From assembly GCA_947652605.1 (NCBI GenBank), contig OX393581.1, positions 10,978,640 through 11,042,639 of the forward strand: a stretch of 64,000 bases of DNA. The letters run 5' to 3'. Positions 48,575 through 59,540 of this stretch are shown piece after piece. Position numbers and translations under genes: made by a program. Below the pieces are notes generated by a model that was given only the letters and a program-made list of their open reading frames with translations, had not been told where the DNA came from and made no database searches. This stretch comes from Elmis aenea. Lineage: Eukaryota > Arthropoda > Insecta > Coleoptera > Elmidae. Every line of letters begins with the position of its first letter. Position 1 is the first letter of the stretch.

Positions 48575-48895
48575 CAAAAGACAGAAACGAATCGACCAAG
48601 GAAAAATTAATAATTACAAACCGACTCTGCTTAAAAAGTTGCTTGGACAATTTTTTTTACACATTTAAAATATTTTATACTCTGAAGAAGCTAAAGACGA
48701 TTTTCAAAAATCGTATTTTCCGGTTTTTCCTTATTTTCTCGGGTACAGTATAAGATATTTCGAATTTCTTTTCGGTTTATTAACGAGCACTGAATTTACC
48801 AGCTTTGCCAAAGTTAAACCTATACTCTAGCTATTATAAGCTAGATCCCCATGCTTAAACTTGAATTTCAAACAGCCTGTAGATATTTGGTTCAG
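48575..48895 (-). repeat. TACAGGGTG-family repeat, copy
   Basis: Aligned with 42275-42592 over its whole length. Ends AAACAGCCTGTAG, a mutated complement of TACAGGGTG. Non-coding. Confidence 0.72.
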
Positions 48896-48899
48896 TTTA

Positions 48900-49520
48900 A
48901 ATAATTATTTTTTAAATTCCTTTGATTACCACGTAAAACTTCAGAAGTTAAAACATCAATTTTCAAGTCTCAAAAGTTGAAAAGAAAGTGGTTCACTTTC
49001 TTCATAAAAACCAAGCAAGGAATTTTAAACTAAATACTCACGAATTGTAAATAAAGCTTGTAATTCGTTAGGATTTATAATTCGAAACTCTCATTTGTTT
49101 CTAGGCAGTATACTCTCGTTAAACTTTATAATTCCTTTGTGAGGAGTAAAGTTGAATATTCCTTCCTCATTAAACGTTCAGCAAACAACTGGTTAAATTA
49201 ATGACTTTGCACGAGTATAAAAACAATTCTTAACATAATTTAATTACAAGTTTCCGCGACTAATGTTGTATCATTTTGTTTTCATATTTGCACTTTACGT
49301 TTACAGGTTGTATTTTAAAACAAAACAATTAGTTCTACGCCAACGCTGCGTTAAGTGAATTGATTAATAACGGAGTGAGCAAGTTAAGTATAGTCCTGTG
49401 GCTTCCTCTTTAAAAGCAGTTCGTTGCTGGATTAGTGTTCAAAACTATCGGAGCGAAACTATGTACTTAAGATTAGGGCGTTGCTAAATATTACATCAAA
49501 TATTATTACAAAACCCAACA
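48900..49520. other. No gene recognised
   Basis: AT-rich single-copy sequence without motif. Confidence 0.4.
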
Positions 49521-49524
49521 ATTT

Positions 49525-50640
49525 AAAAGGGAAAAAAACAAACTGATAGAAGAATCAATCAAGTCCTTCCTAGAAAAATTATCAACTGATAACAGGACCT
49601 ATTTATTATTCCTTATGGAAAGCCACCAGAAAACTAACAGACCAATTACCCAGATTCCTTCCATAGGGAAAGCAGGTGAAAGTTGCGCCAGAGACAAACA
49701 AAAGGCTGAACTATTTGCAAAACACCTCAAAGACACGTTCAAACCAAATTAAATTCAGTCAGACGTCACATTGGGAGAATCAGAAAATCTAAAAGAGGAA
49801 AATATCCCATTGGTTACACCAAAAGAAGTAACCAATGAAATTATAACAAATCTAATCCTATAAAAGCACCTGGCTTTGATCTTATCACGGGAGAAGTTCT
49901 TAAACAGTTGCCAAAGAAAGGTACTGCCATGTTAACAGCTTTCAGACCTAAACATGTACCTAGTGTATGAGAAGTATCCGAAGTGATAATGTTACAAGAG
50001 CCAGGCAAGCCACCTAATGAAATAAAATATTACAGACCATTTTCATTACTGCAAATGATCTCAAAATTATTTGAACAATTACTCCTTAAAAGATTGAAAC
50101 CGCTAACTGAAAGAAAATAACTGATACCGAATCATCAATTTGGTTTCAGACAAAAATATTCAACTATTGATCAGGTCCGCAGAATCACAGATTTAATAGA
50201 AAAATCATTAGTAGAAAAGAAAAATTGTTCATCCATTTTTTTAAATGTTGAACAAGCGTTTGATAAAGTGTGGCGTGCAGGTTTGATAAGGAAACTTAAT
50301 AAATTTTTACCCAAACCATATGTGGAGTTGTTGAAATCATACATCTCAGATAGATTATTTTGTTTAAAACGGGAAGATGAACATTCTCAGCTTAAAGAAA
50401 TACAAGCAGGTGTTCCTCAGGGTAGTGTATTGGGACCTATTCTGTATCTACTGTAGTGTATAGATGTGATAAACCACGCCCAGAAAATGTTATAATAGCT
50501 ACATTTTCGGATGACATCGCAATACTAACTGTTGGAACGGATTTATAAGTAGCCACAGACAAACTCCAACAAGCAAGTAATCAAAGTTGTAACTGGACAA
50601 AAAAAGGAAAATTAAAAAAAATGAACTGAAGTAAAATCAC
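49525..50640 (+). pseudogene. Jockey-like polyprotein fragment, linker and reverse transcriptase
   Basis: Over several frames the plus strand encodes KSFLEKLSTDN, PITQIPSIGKAGESCARDKQ then KAELFAKHLKDTF (linker between endonuclease and reverse transcriptase), KAPGFDLITGEVLKQLPKKG, YYRPFSLLQMISKLFEQLLL, IPNHQFGFRQKYSTIDQVRR, FLNVEQAFDKVWRAGLIRK and AGVPQGSVLGPILYLL. The catalytic box downstream is decayed (ATFSDDIA). Stops and shifts are frequent. It keeps more of the 5' side than the other jockey copies here. Confidence 0.9.
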
Positions 50641-50644
50641 ATTT

Positions 50645-51045
50645 TTTTCCAATACAAATATTTTAAGCATAAAATAAATTCCCAAGTATTCCCAAAGAAG
50701 GAGTAAAGGAAAAACCTTAAAGAGAGAACATTTTAGAAAATATATGTTATCAATTATTTTTATTCGCAATAAAGTGCATCCTCCTATGCATGTTTTAAAA
50801 ATTGAATCATTATATTTTGTTTAATTATTTTTAGTACTTCGTAAATATTTGCTATTATATAATATTAATTATTCATCACTAGTTTTTTGTTAGCATCAAT
50901 ACTTGTAAATTAGACTGGAATAAGTAGTCTTAGAAGCATATTTCTATTAATACTTAATAGTACCTAAATCGTCGTTTCTTTTTACCAAATCATTTGTAGA
51001 TATAAATTTGATGCCTTATGATATTCTCTTTTATAAATTTATGTG
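50645..51045. other. No gene recognised
   Basis: Very AT-rich, possibly the decayed 3' end of the jockey fragment. Confidence 0.4.
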
Positions 51046-51047
51046 TA

Positions 51048-51935
51048 GGGGAAGGTGGTATATACTGGGACATGGTATATAGTGGGACAACAGAGATTTT
51101 GGCCATCTGTTACCCCGTACTTGAAGTTTGTTTACATCAAAATAGCGGTTAAGCAGTCCCATTATATCCTGTCTACAGTATGTGTCGTAAACAATGTCAT
51201 AGTGACTTGCACATGTGAGGCATGTTTGGTAACTGCACATTGTTTTTTGGTGGTTATTCACTTTATGTGCTAAAACTTTTTTATTTATTTAACAACAATT
51301 AGAAAATTTGGTGTAGGTGTACCTTACAGTATATTAAATGTATGTACAATGTTAAAACTTAAAATAATCATACATGTTTTTCATTAAATCGTTGCTTTTA
51401 AAAATTGATCACATGGTGCATTGTGGGACAATGATGATAATCAGGTAAATTTTCTGAAAAAAACTTCCGACTTTAGATTTTCTTTCTCTAAAAACAGAGA
51501 TAAAACTGTGTTGAAAAAAAAATTCTGTGTAGGTTAAGCGCAGCGACTACGTTTGGGGGCACTGAAAAAACAAAAAAAACATTTTCAATTTTAGTTTGAT
51601 TTTTCAAAGTACAATGTCTAAGTGCCCATCAAAAGTGAAAGTTTTTAAAATAAAAAATTAAAATTAAGCCTTTTTTTAATTACTTATGCTTTATTTTATA
51701 TATATTTTTTGCTATCCCACAATGTACCACGGGGTGGTTTATGTGGGGACAAGTGGTGTTTAGTGGGACAGTCCCTCTATTTGTGTACCTTTATTTAAAA
51801 AAATATTTTTTTTGTATATGCAATGATAAACTAAAGCAATATGAATATCTCATATCAATTTGAGGTATGCAAATTAAACCGTTCAAAAGTTACGCAAAAT
51901 TTAAAAAAAGTGTCCCAGTATATACCACCTTCCCC
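51048..51935. mobile_element. TA-flanked element with GTGGGACA internal repeats
   Basis: Left end GGGGAAGGTGGTATATACTG is matched by its complement at the right, with TA on both sides (51046-51047 and 51936-51937). The words GTGGGACA/TGTCCCA recur at about 51068, 51082, 51424, 51715, 51745, 51761 and 51911. Size, TA target and repeated end motif resemble the pogo-like elements at 8453, 19042 and 52372, but I see no transposase remnant, so the family is inferred. 888 bp. Confidence 0.8.
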
Positions 51936-51937
51936 TA

Positions 51938-52369
51938 TAACAAAAAACACGAATTTTTGTCCCTTAAGGCGAATATCATGTATTCGTTATGTTATTTGTA
52001 GTGTGTATGCAAAATAACTTTTGAATTATATAAGACCGAGGCGTTTCTTGTAGCAGTCAACATCATATTGCGATTAGTAACTCAAATTGAAGTAATTTAG
52101 GATTACAGAATTAATTAACAGCCCATAATTTCTTAATTGTTTAATTATTTCGAAATGAATGGCGTAATAAAAAGAACAAAACGAAAATAATTACAAATTG
52201 TTGATACAGCACGAAACACTGAAAGGAATAAAGCTTTGGATTGTAGTTTCTGGGGTTTTCTTGCACTGTCGCGTAATTTTTGGTTACTACCTATTTTGGT
52301 AAATTAAAGTACCGATATTTAAAAATTTTCTTATTCTGGTTTAATAGTATGTCAATGATTATACAAATG
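51938..52369. other. No gene recognised
   Basis: AT-rich sequence between two transposons; no motif. Confidence 0.4.
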
Positions 52370-52371
52370 TA

Positions 52372-53295
52372 GAGTAAAGTGCCCTATTATGGATTACTTT
52401 TTTGTATTCGGCAATAGTATTCACATTTATTCAACAAAATTTTGCAAAAAAAATTATAAGGAATTTGTAATTAATACGCAACACATTACTAAAATTCTGG
52501 TACGATATTACTACCTATAGATATTTCCTATATAGCTATTTTTTTTAAATGTTACTACTATTCCATATTAAGCTTCCGGGGAACCTAATATGGAATATAG
52601 AATTATATAGGAAATATACATATACATTAAAATAAGCAACTGCTCATAGATTAATCTTTTATTTCTTTCTGATTTGCATTATTACTTAAACCAAACCAAA
52701 ACTCTGTTATTTATGTAAATTAAATTATAATAATTCAAGTGTCCTTCGAACTAAATGTTGATAATTTATTTATTTTTTACAGGTAGCACAATAGAATTGT
52801 TTTTTTGGGTATTTTGCACATTTTTCGTCTGCCCATTTCTGACACTTTTTACACTGAACCCATATTGCTGTACTTAGTGACCATAATCATATTCATTATA
52901 AGGCACATCTATGTATTCTATATTAGGCATCAATGTGGCATTTCAAAAATCGGTATATGTAAAACATGAAATGGCCCCAATCAAAATTTTGGTATATTTA
53001 ATTGAAATGTAAAGGTTCATGCTAAATACACATGCAATAAAATATTTTATATCATTTACCCTAGCATATAAAATTTTGCACTGAAAAATGTAGCATAAAA
53101 ACTCAGTAGCACGTCAAAAATATATTTGAAACTGTTATGTATTCTAGTGAATATTTGTTAACTATTTTACATTTGGGAATGTGTGATCAATGTACAAATA
53201 GGTACATATACTTTTCAACAGATATCGCTTATTCATTGTCATAAAACTGATGTATTCCATAATAGGTAACTGTTCCATATTAGGGCACTTTACTC
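52372..53295 (-). mobile_element. Pogo-like element (GAGTAAAGTGCCC ends)
   Basis: Left end GAGTAAAGTGCCCTATTATGG and the complementary right end CCATATTAGGGCACTTTACTC are bounded by TA (52370-52371 and 53296-53297). The word TCCATATTAGG or its complement recurs inside (about 52562, 52589, 52918, 53256). A zinc-finger tail of a pogo-like transposase remains on the minus strand. The first seven end bases (GAGTAAA) match the element at 8453. 924 bp, non-autonomous. Confidence 0.88.
52780..52890 (-). pseudogene. Pogo-like transposase C-terminal zinc finger
   Basis: The minus strand reads AIWVQCKKCQKWADEKCAKY then PKKQFYCATCK, a PHD-like module (W-QC--C--W---C...F-C--C) equivalent to the one at 19289-19480. 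The histidine expected after W is replaced (WADEKC for W-H--C). No catalytic domain is left. Confidence 0.75.
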
Positions 53296-53351
53296 TATGC
53301 ATTAAAAATATTACGTTTTACTGTTTTTTTGTAATTTTCAACAAAAATTAA

Positions 53352-53590
53352 TTATTTAACCTTAGATATAATCGGTAGTAGACTTATGAGGCGGTACGAT
53401 GAGACATTCATTGCGTCTTTTCCAGGTTTGGGTACCATATTTATGCGTGCAGATTTTAATTCCTTGGGCCAGTATTCCAGTCTTAAAATTGCATTAAATA
53501 TATATGTTAACAGTACTTTTACCTTTCTCGGAAGTTCGTTTAGTAATTTTCTTAAATATAAACATCTAATACAGCCTAAACTCATATACT
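53352..53590 (-). pseudogene. Jockey-like reverse transcriptase scrap
   Basis: Encodes LRKLLNELPRKVKVLLTYIF then NAILRLEYWPKELKSARINM then VPKPGKDAMNVSSYRLISLL. This is the family block 'LP-K----L--IFNA-LRL-Y-P--WK-A-I-MI-KPGK-----SYRPISLLP', slightly altered. A single continuous frame of 77 codons with no other domains; truncated at both sides. Confidence 0.88.
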
Positions 53591-53594
53591 AGAA

Positions 53595-54614
53595 AAAAAC
53601 CATTTAGGAATTTTTAACAATACTGAAAGTTTTGAAATTTTTGGTTAACTTCGGTAGGCAATTCTTTGACTGGAGTTGTATTATCATAACGTCTTGCATA
53701 ATACTTTGCGACATTTTTATTGATTTCAAGTGATAATTAAATTGTTCGTTTTATAACGCGTCAAAGACTTTGAAATCGTAAATCAAGTGGTTATAAAAAA
53801 ATCGAAAGATATTAATCGATGTGCTTTTATAGCTTCAATTTTAGGATGCTCGGCAATATTGGAGCAGCAGACCGTTTTATTCGCAAACTCAAGCAAGCCT
53901 GCCCGAATTGCTCGCAAGATACATTGCCCTAATATCACTGATTCTACCTACGGCTTGTTTCGAGTTATGTTAACAAAAACCCACGGAACAATGCAACGAC
54001 ATGCCAAAAATTACGAGAACAATACGAGTTTTAATTTCTTTCATTGTTCCGTGAACATAATGCAACAGATATTAACAATTTAGGAAAGTTTTGCGTTGTC
54101 CTTTTTATTGCGTCGTTCGTTTCAAAATAATTAAGCACTTAAAGAATTATGAGTCTTTAATTAATCCTGCAATCTTGAGATACTTTTTATTTGAATTACT
54201 GATTGCAATATGGAGTTGATTGCTACAAGGGACGTTTTAAGTTTTGTATAATTTAAAAGTTTCCATTTTATTTATAACTGACGACTCGGGTTTCTTGAAG
54301 CGAAAAAACTCAGCACTGAAATTGCAAACTATCCAAGTTTTTGATGTGAGGTTAAAAGTATAGTTAAAGACAAAAGTTAAGGCAAAATTCAAAGAAAATA
54401 GTACCAGTTCATTTCTTTATTTTGTGCTTAAGTTCGTTTGTGCTATAATTTAAATAAAATTAGGAACAATGTAAGTTTTATGCTTAATATAATTTAAACT
54501 TCTTTACATTTTTCATACTTTAAAATATGTAAACATTGTTATTCCTACAGACAAAAATGTGGCAATAGTAAGTTAATTACGTAAGACATAAGTTTCCTTT
54601 ACACACAAATTCTT
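53595..54614. other. No gene recognised; one 98-residue open frame
   Basis: The plus frame 53787-54083 has no known motif. CACGGAACAATG (53983) and CATTGTTCCGTG (54044) are inverted copies within it, able to pair in RNA. I do not call a gene. Confidence 0.35.
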
Positions 54615-55795
54615 TTATGCAGGGTGTCCACCTGGTGCGTATTTTCTTCATATCTGGCTTATTAGGCAAAAGAGGAAAAACGATATACCTACGTTGTTGG
54701 AGATTATAACCTTCGTAAAATTAACTTGTAAAGACATTTATAATTCCTGTAGAAAATTTTCTTAAGTTGAACGACACAAAAATGGTTAGAGTACTTGCAA
54801 AAACTTGGCAGACGTTGAGCATCGATGTGTATCATCAAGTTAACGTCATAAGCTTTGAAATATGGTAATAAGTAAATGAGTGAGAGGCTTCTGCCAACGT
54901 CAAATCGTTAAAAACTGCTTGAATTTACATTTCATTTTGCGTTGGTTAGTTACAAAATTCCCGTTGCAGTTTTACCCTTTCTTTGACACACCTGATATTC
55001 CAGAGATTGTATCGCAAATATGTGATTTGAAGTAGTTATGTAGTTTTACAAGTTTTTGGTAAAACTACAACTTTCTTATTAAAAAATGTCAAAAATGTGT
55101 AGACAAAAGATAAAATTATAAGTTTTTGTTTTTTTTTCTTTCAAATTACCGCTGTCTACCTTCATAGCCTACTTGGAAATATTACTTTGCCCTAATAATT
55201 AACACTAAAATCGCGATATCTTGGAAAATATAAATTTTAGGTGGAAAACAGCCTTAATGTTTTCGAAAGACAATTAAATTGTCTATAAGACTGTATAAAA
55301 TATATAGGGTGTTGTATTTTAAAAAAATGAGTTATTGATGTTTAAGGTTTCACAAGTTTGACCAAGCGTAAAAAACGCCCTGTATAATATTTTAAAAATG
55401 TAGGTATTGCAAAGTGTTAAATAATCTATTGTCAACCTAATTTTCAAGCTAATTTCTTCAGACTTTTCAAAGTTTTTAAATGTTGAAAATTTTTGAAAGT
55501 ATACTTCATTTTCAGGAAAATGCAATTTTCACGAAAACGGTTGATCTTAGACCCATTTAACCTTATATATTTTTTGAAGTAAATTTAAAGAGGAATCTAA
55601 AAATGTAAAAATATACAAGGTGTTCTGTAAGAAAAAGTATAACTTTGATATGCCACTCATTTTTGAAGCACCCTGTATGTTTAAAAATATTTTTAAAATG
55701 AAGCCCTTAATGACTAACATAGCGACAAAAGTTTGAAAATATAAACCGTTTCACCATAAAACTCCGTGGCGTCTGTCGTGAATCACCCTGTATAT
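54615..55795. repeat. Cluster of TACAGGGTG-type relics
   Basis: The ends GCAGGGTGTCCACC (54618), TATAGGGTGTTG (55301), CGCCCTGTATAA (55376), GCACCCTGTATG (55668) and TCACCCTGTATA (55785) lie close together with AT-rich interiors. At least one pair, about 55300-55390, is short. The individual copies are too decayed to pair confidently. No coding motif. Confidence 0.55.
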
Positions 55796-55797
55796 AT

Positions 55798-56090
55798 GTT
55801 TAATAATAAAGGCGACAGGCCGCAGCCTTGTTTTAAGCCTTTTGTTGGGTTTATTTCTCCTGATTTTTGATTGCGTACTTGCACAATGCTTTTACTGCAC
55901 GGAACAGTTTTTTAATTGTATTCACTATTTTATAGTTGTATTTTGCTTCTAAAATTGTAAAGGGTATTTTTATAGGTACGCTATCAATGAATACTAAGTG
56001 GCTTTCTCTACCACATGTGTTTTTTCCTAATAGTTGTTGTAGACAGAACACATTGTCTATGCAGGTTCTACCTGCAGTAAAATAAAATGA
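55798..56090 (-). pseudogene. RTE-like reverse transcriptase palm fragment
   Basis: Minus-strand frames give AGRTCIDNVFCLQQLLGKN then ESHLVFIDSVPIKIPF then NYKIVNTIKKL. After a shift comes INPTKGLKQGCGLSPLL, the palm start (family 'G-S--DNIF-L-Q---K......FIDL-KAYD') and the conserved 'V--GLKQGC-LSP-LFN'. The KAYD aspartate box is partly deleted. The fragment ends before YADD. It belongs to the same broad group as the relics at 10810, 42640 and 45652. Confidence 0.88.
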
Positions 56091-56094
56091 AAAT

Positions 56095-57410
56095 AACTGT
56101 TGTGCTAAGAGGACAAAAAAACTGTAAATTGATTGATTTATTTTTCATTTGTTCTCCACAATGCTTTTTGTAGAATCAGACCACTCCATAGTTTTTTAAG
56201 AACCTCTAGAAATCCACCAATGAATAGTAACAATTAAGTTTTACAGTTTTTTTCCCCAGAACATTTTGATGTTAATAATTACAGAATCATATTTAAGGAT
56301 TTTAAAATATTCTTTGTAATAATTAATACTGAAATGATAAAAGTTATTAAATTTTAAAACCGATATAATATTTATAAATTACCAAAGATTATATAAAAAG
56401 CATTTTGGCCGCCTGAGAATTGCCGGTAATTTATTTTAAAGTGATTCAAGTTTAGGAAAAGTTTATCATCATTATGGCAGCTATCAGCTTCTGTTTCATT
56501 ACCAACTTCTGGCAGAGGGCTATAAATATCAATTGCTAAGCCACTTTTAGACGATCCTGAACGTTCGGGATTTAACATATGGTTTAAGGCTTGAAAATAA
56601 TACAAAATCTGAACCGATATGATTTTAAAGTAACTTTATGGTTCCTTTCAATTCAGGCAGCAAATACGTTCTTTAAATATTAGCAAAATTCTTTAGCATA
56701 GGTTTCTTTCTCGCTGTTTCTTTTTGGATTAATTAGTTTATGCTGTTTATATCTATCAACATGACGATATATCGAATATTTTTCAATATAATTGAAGCTT
56801 TTTAAATGAAAAACATAATTGTTTTGAGTAGAAACCCGATTTGCTGTTTACAATAGTATTAAATTCAACGCTTTAAAAACTAAGGTATAGCGTTAGCTAC
56901 TTGATGTTATAAAAATGTAATTGTAAAGAAACGTTAAATTAATTTTAAAGGCCACTTGAAGGTGAAAAATAAATGAAACATAAACTTAAGTTATCGAGTA
57001 ATAAAAGTCCAAATTGCTCGTTACAATTTTGCTGCTCCTTGATGAGTATTAAATGATAGTAAAAAATGCTAAAAAGAAAGTAATGACCTGCTATACTGCA
57101 TAATAACAATTATGTTTAAAATTGGATCATAATTGAGCGACAATTGTTCAAGTTATTGTAGAAAATTTGCTGCGTTTAAATTTTTCAAGTAATTAAATTT
57201 AATGGGTTTGGAATAGTTACATGGCCTGTGACTTTATATTAAGTTCAGTTATATTATATTAAACTCAAAAAAGAATTATTAAAATTATAAAATAATAATT
57301 TATGCATATAAAAAAAATAAGCTTTCGCATGAAAACTTTTTTTTAATACATTTTTGTAAAGTGTTTTTTTCCATGGAAATAGTTTTGATATCGTTCCACT
57401 TATTATAATT
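56095..57410. other. Mostly unannotated; one possible exon at 56372-56605
   Basis: The minus frame 56605-56372 encodes LNPERSGSSKSGLAIDIYSP then LPEVGNETEADSCHNDDKLF. The composition is more protein-like than other short frames here, and it follows a T-rich stretch ending in AG (TATTATTTTCAAG). I recognise no family and see no clear donor site. It may be part of an unrecognised gene or chance. Elsewhere nothing is seen. Confidence 0.25.
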
Positions 57411-57415
57411 TTATA

Positions 57416-58100
57416 TACAGGGTCCTGCATTAGTGCGTCGGGCTTTCATAGCGCCCCGCCCGTAGGAGATAGAAAAAAAACTTAAATACAAAAAGTTATT
57501 GGTTTCAAAAGATCTACGTCTTAAAATTATTTTCAGCTATACAGGGTGTCCCATTTTCGTGCCATAACAAAAACAAAGATTTTTTTAAATGGAACACCCT
57601 GTATATTTTTAGGTCTTCGGATGTCATTTTTTAACCTCTACATGAATGTCTTTTCATTTTTTGATTTTGTGTCAGGGTTGCCAACTTATTAATTTTTTTC
57701 CGAAAAATCTGACATTAGCAGGCCCAACTTTAAAAAATCGTAGCGACCTCGTTTTTTGAAGTTAAGAAATAAGTTTCATCAATAATGTTAGTTCGGTTAG
57801 GGAGCAACATTTTAAAAATAAAAAATTAAAAATTATTGATACAGGGTGTTCACAAAAAAATGCCAAACTTTCCAAACTTCAAAGTGACATAACTTATTTT
57901 TTTCAAACGTAAACACCCTTGTTTTATTATGCTATTCGATAGCATTTTTTTTCCCCTTCAATTTTTATGGGGGGTGTCCTATGTCTATACCCCGTAGTTG
58001 TTGAGATATTCAATACTTTTCAAAAAAGTAGCCATTTAATTGCATTTTTATGCACCGAAGTAGGCCGCGTTATGCAAAACAAGTGCCAAAATGTAAGCAA
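57416..58100 (+). repeat. Left inverted arm, 685 bp
   Basis: Mirror of 59541-60225. It contains a 65-bp palindrome with TACAGGGTGTCCCATT and AATGGAACACCCTGTA ends at about 57541-57605, and another TACAGGGTGTTCAC start at 57840, so it is itself built from TACAGGGTG-type units. Confidence 0.95.
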
Positions 58101-58231
58101 GTGTCAACTTAGCATTTGAATAAGTTTAGAATTTAAGCGGATATTAATTACGTAATAAAATTAATCGTTTTTATTCAAAAACTATGGAAAGTAACAAATT
58201 GAAAATAGGTAGGTACATAAAAGAGAAACGA

Positions 58232-59293
58232 CTACAATAAATGTTCGAAATGTCTTCCATTTTCATCCAGGCACAAATCTATTCTCTGCTGAAAAGATCT
58301 TTGCACTCTTCTCAAAATTTCAGGTGAAATACTTGTAAAAACGTCAACAATTCGTTGTTGCATATTTATTGCTGTTGTCGGTGGTTCGTTATACACAATG
58401 CCTTTCACGTATCCCCACAAAAAAAAGTCAAGTTTAGTCAAATCCGGTGATCTGGCGGGCCACCTGGTGGGTCTACTTCTACCAATCCACTGGTTGGGAA
58501 AAATGCCATCAAGATATGCCCTAACGTCTCGCGAAAAATGTGCAGGCGCCCCGTCCTGTTGGAACCACATCCTGTTTTTTGTATACTGAGGTACATGATC
58601 TAATAACCTGGGTAATACATGTTGCAAAAAATGTAAATACATGGGCCCATTAAGATGACCATCAAAAAAATGCGGACCTACCACATTATCTCCAACAATT
58701 CCTCCCCAAACATTCAAAGACCAGCGATGCTGTTGATCAATTTGTCGCATAACATGAGGATTTTCGGTTGAATAATAATGAAAATTATGCCTATTTACAG
58801 ATTCGTTCTTATGAAATGTCGCCTCATCTGAGAACAAAACATACTGGAAAAATGTAGGATCCTCCTGTATTTTCAGTCTTGCCTACGCACAAAATTCGGA
58901 ACGTGATTGAAAATCAGCATTGCTTAGTTCTTGATGCAACTGAATATGGTACGCATGTAAACGATTTTTCTTCAGCACGCGTTGTACTGATCTCTCGGTT
59001 ATGCCGGTTGCTTCACCGATGTCTTTTTGGCTCATATGGGGATGTTCAGTTACTGTTAATAGAACTGAAAATTCGTTTTCCTCGGTAATTATAGGTTTGT
59101 TTCTTTCTTGTTTTTTGTACATCACACTTCCCGTTTCAATAAATCGATTCAGTAAGTTTCAAAAACTTTTTTCTTCCGCATGTCTTCTTTCTGGATAACG
59201 TGTCGCATAAATTCTTCTCGCCAATAAACAATTTCTATTAGTCTCCCCTAGTACAAAAATCATATCGACTAGTTCGTCCTTTTCGAAATTCAT
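58232..59293 (-). pseudogene. DD41D (IS630/Tc1/mariner) transposase with two nonsense codons
   Basis: Reading from ATG at 59293-59291, a single frame of 353 codons runs to the stop at 58232. It is broken only by TGA at codon 45 (59161-59159) and TAG at codon 137 (58885-58883). Residues 1-90 form the helix-turn-helix part (MNFEKDELVDMIFVLGETN start, then HMSQKDIGEATGITERSVQR). The catalytic domain has D156 in FSDEATF, D247 in WFQQDGAPAHF and D289 in SPDLTKLDFFLWG. Counting gives 41 residues between the last two (DD41D), as in rosa/Visitor-like groups. All three aspartates are intact. It lies between two 685-bp arms. Cut-and-paste transposase, nuclear; inactive here unless stops are read through. 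Confidence 0.93.
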
Positions 59294-59540
59294 TTCGATA
59301 ATTTCCGTCTTCTTTTACAACGAAATAGAGACTCTTACAGCAAGTATCAATTTGGAAGACTTTTAGACCTATCGTAAAATATCACTGATAACAGCAGAAA
59401 AACACAAATCACTTTCGAAGCCTTTCAGACTTTTTGGGCGTACGACGTCAGTTTTTTAACGTTTTATAATTCGGAATAAAAACCGTTTTAACTTTCGTCA
59501 TAAGAAAATGCATTCAAATGTCAAGTTGACAAATGTCAAG

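Noticed and set aside
58398..59198. Plus-strand open frames across the DD41D element
   Set aside because: Shadows of the minus-strand transposase, with no independent motif.
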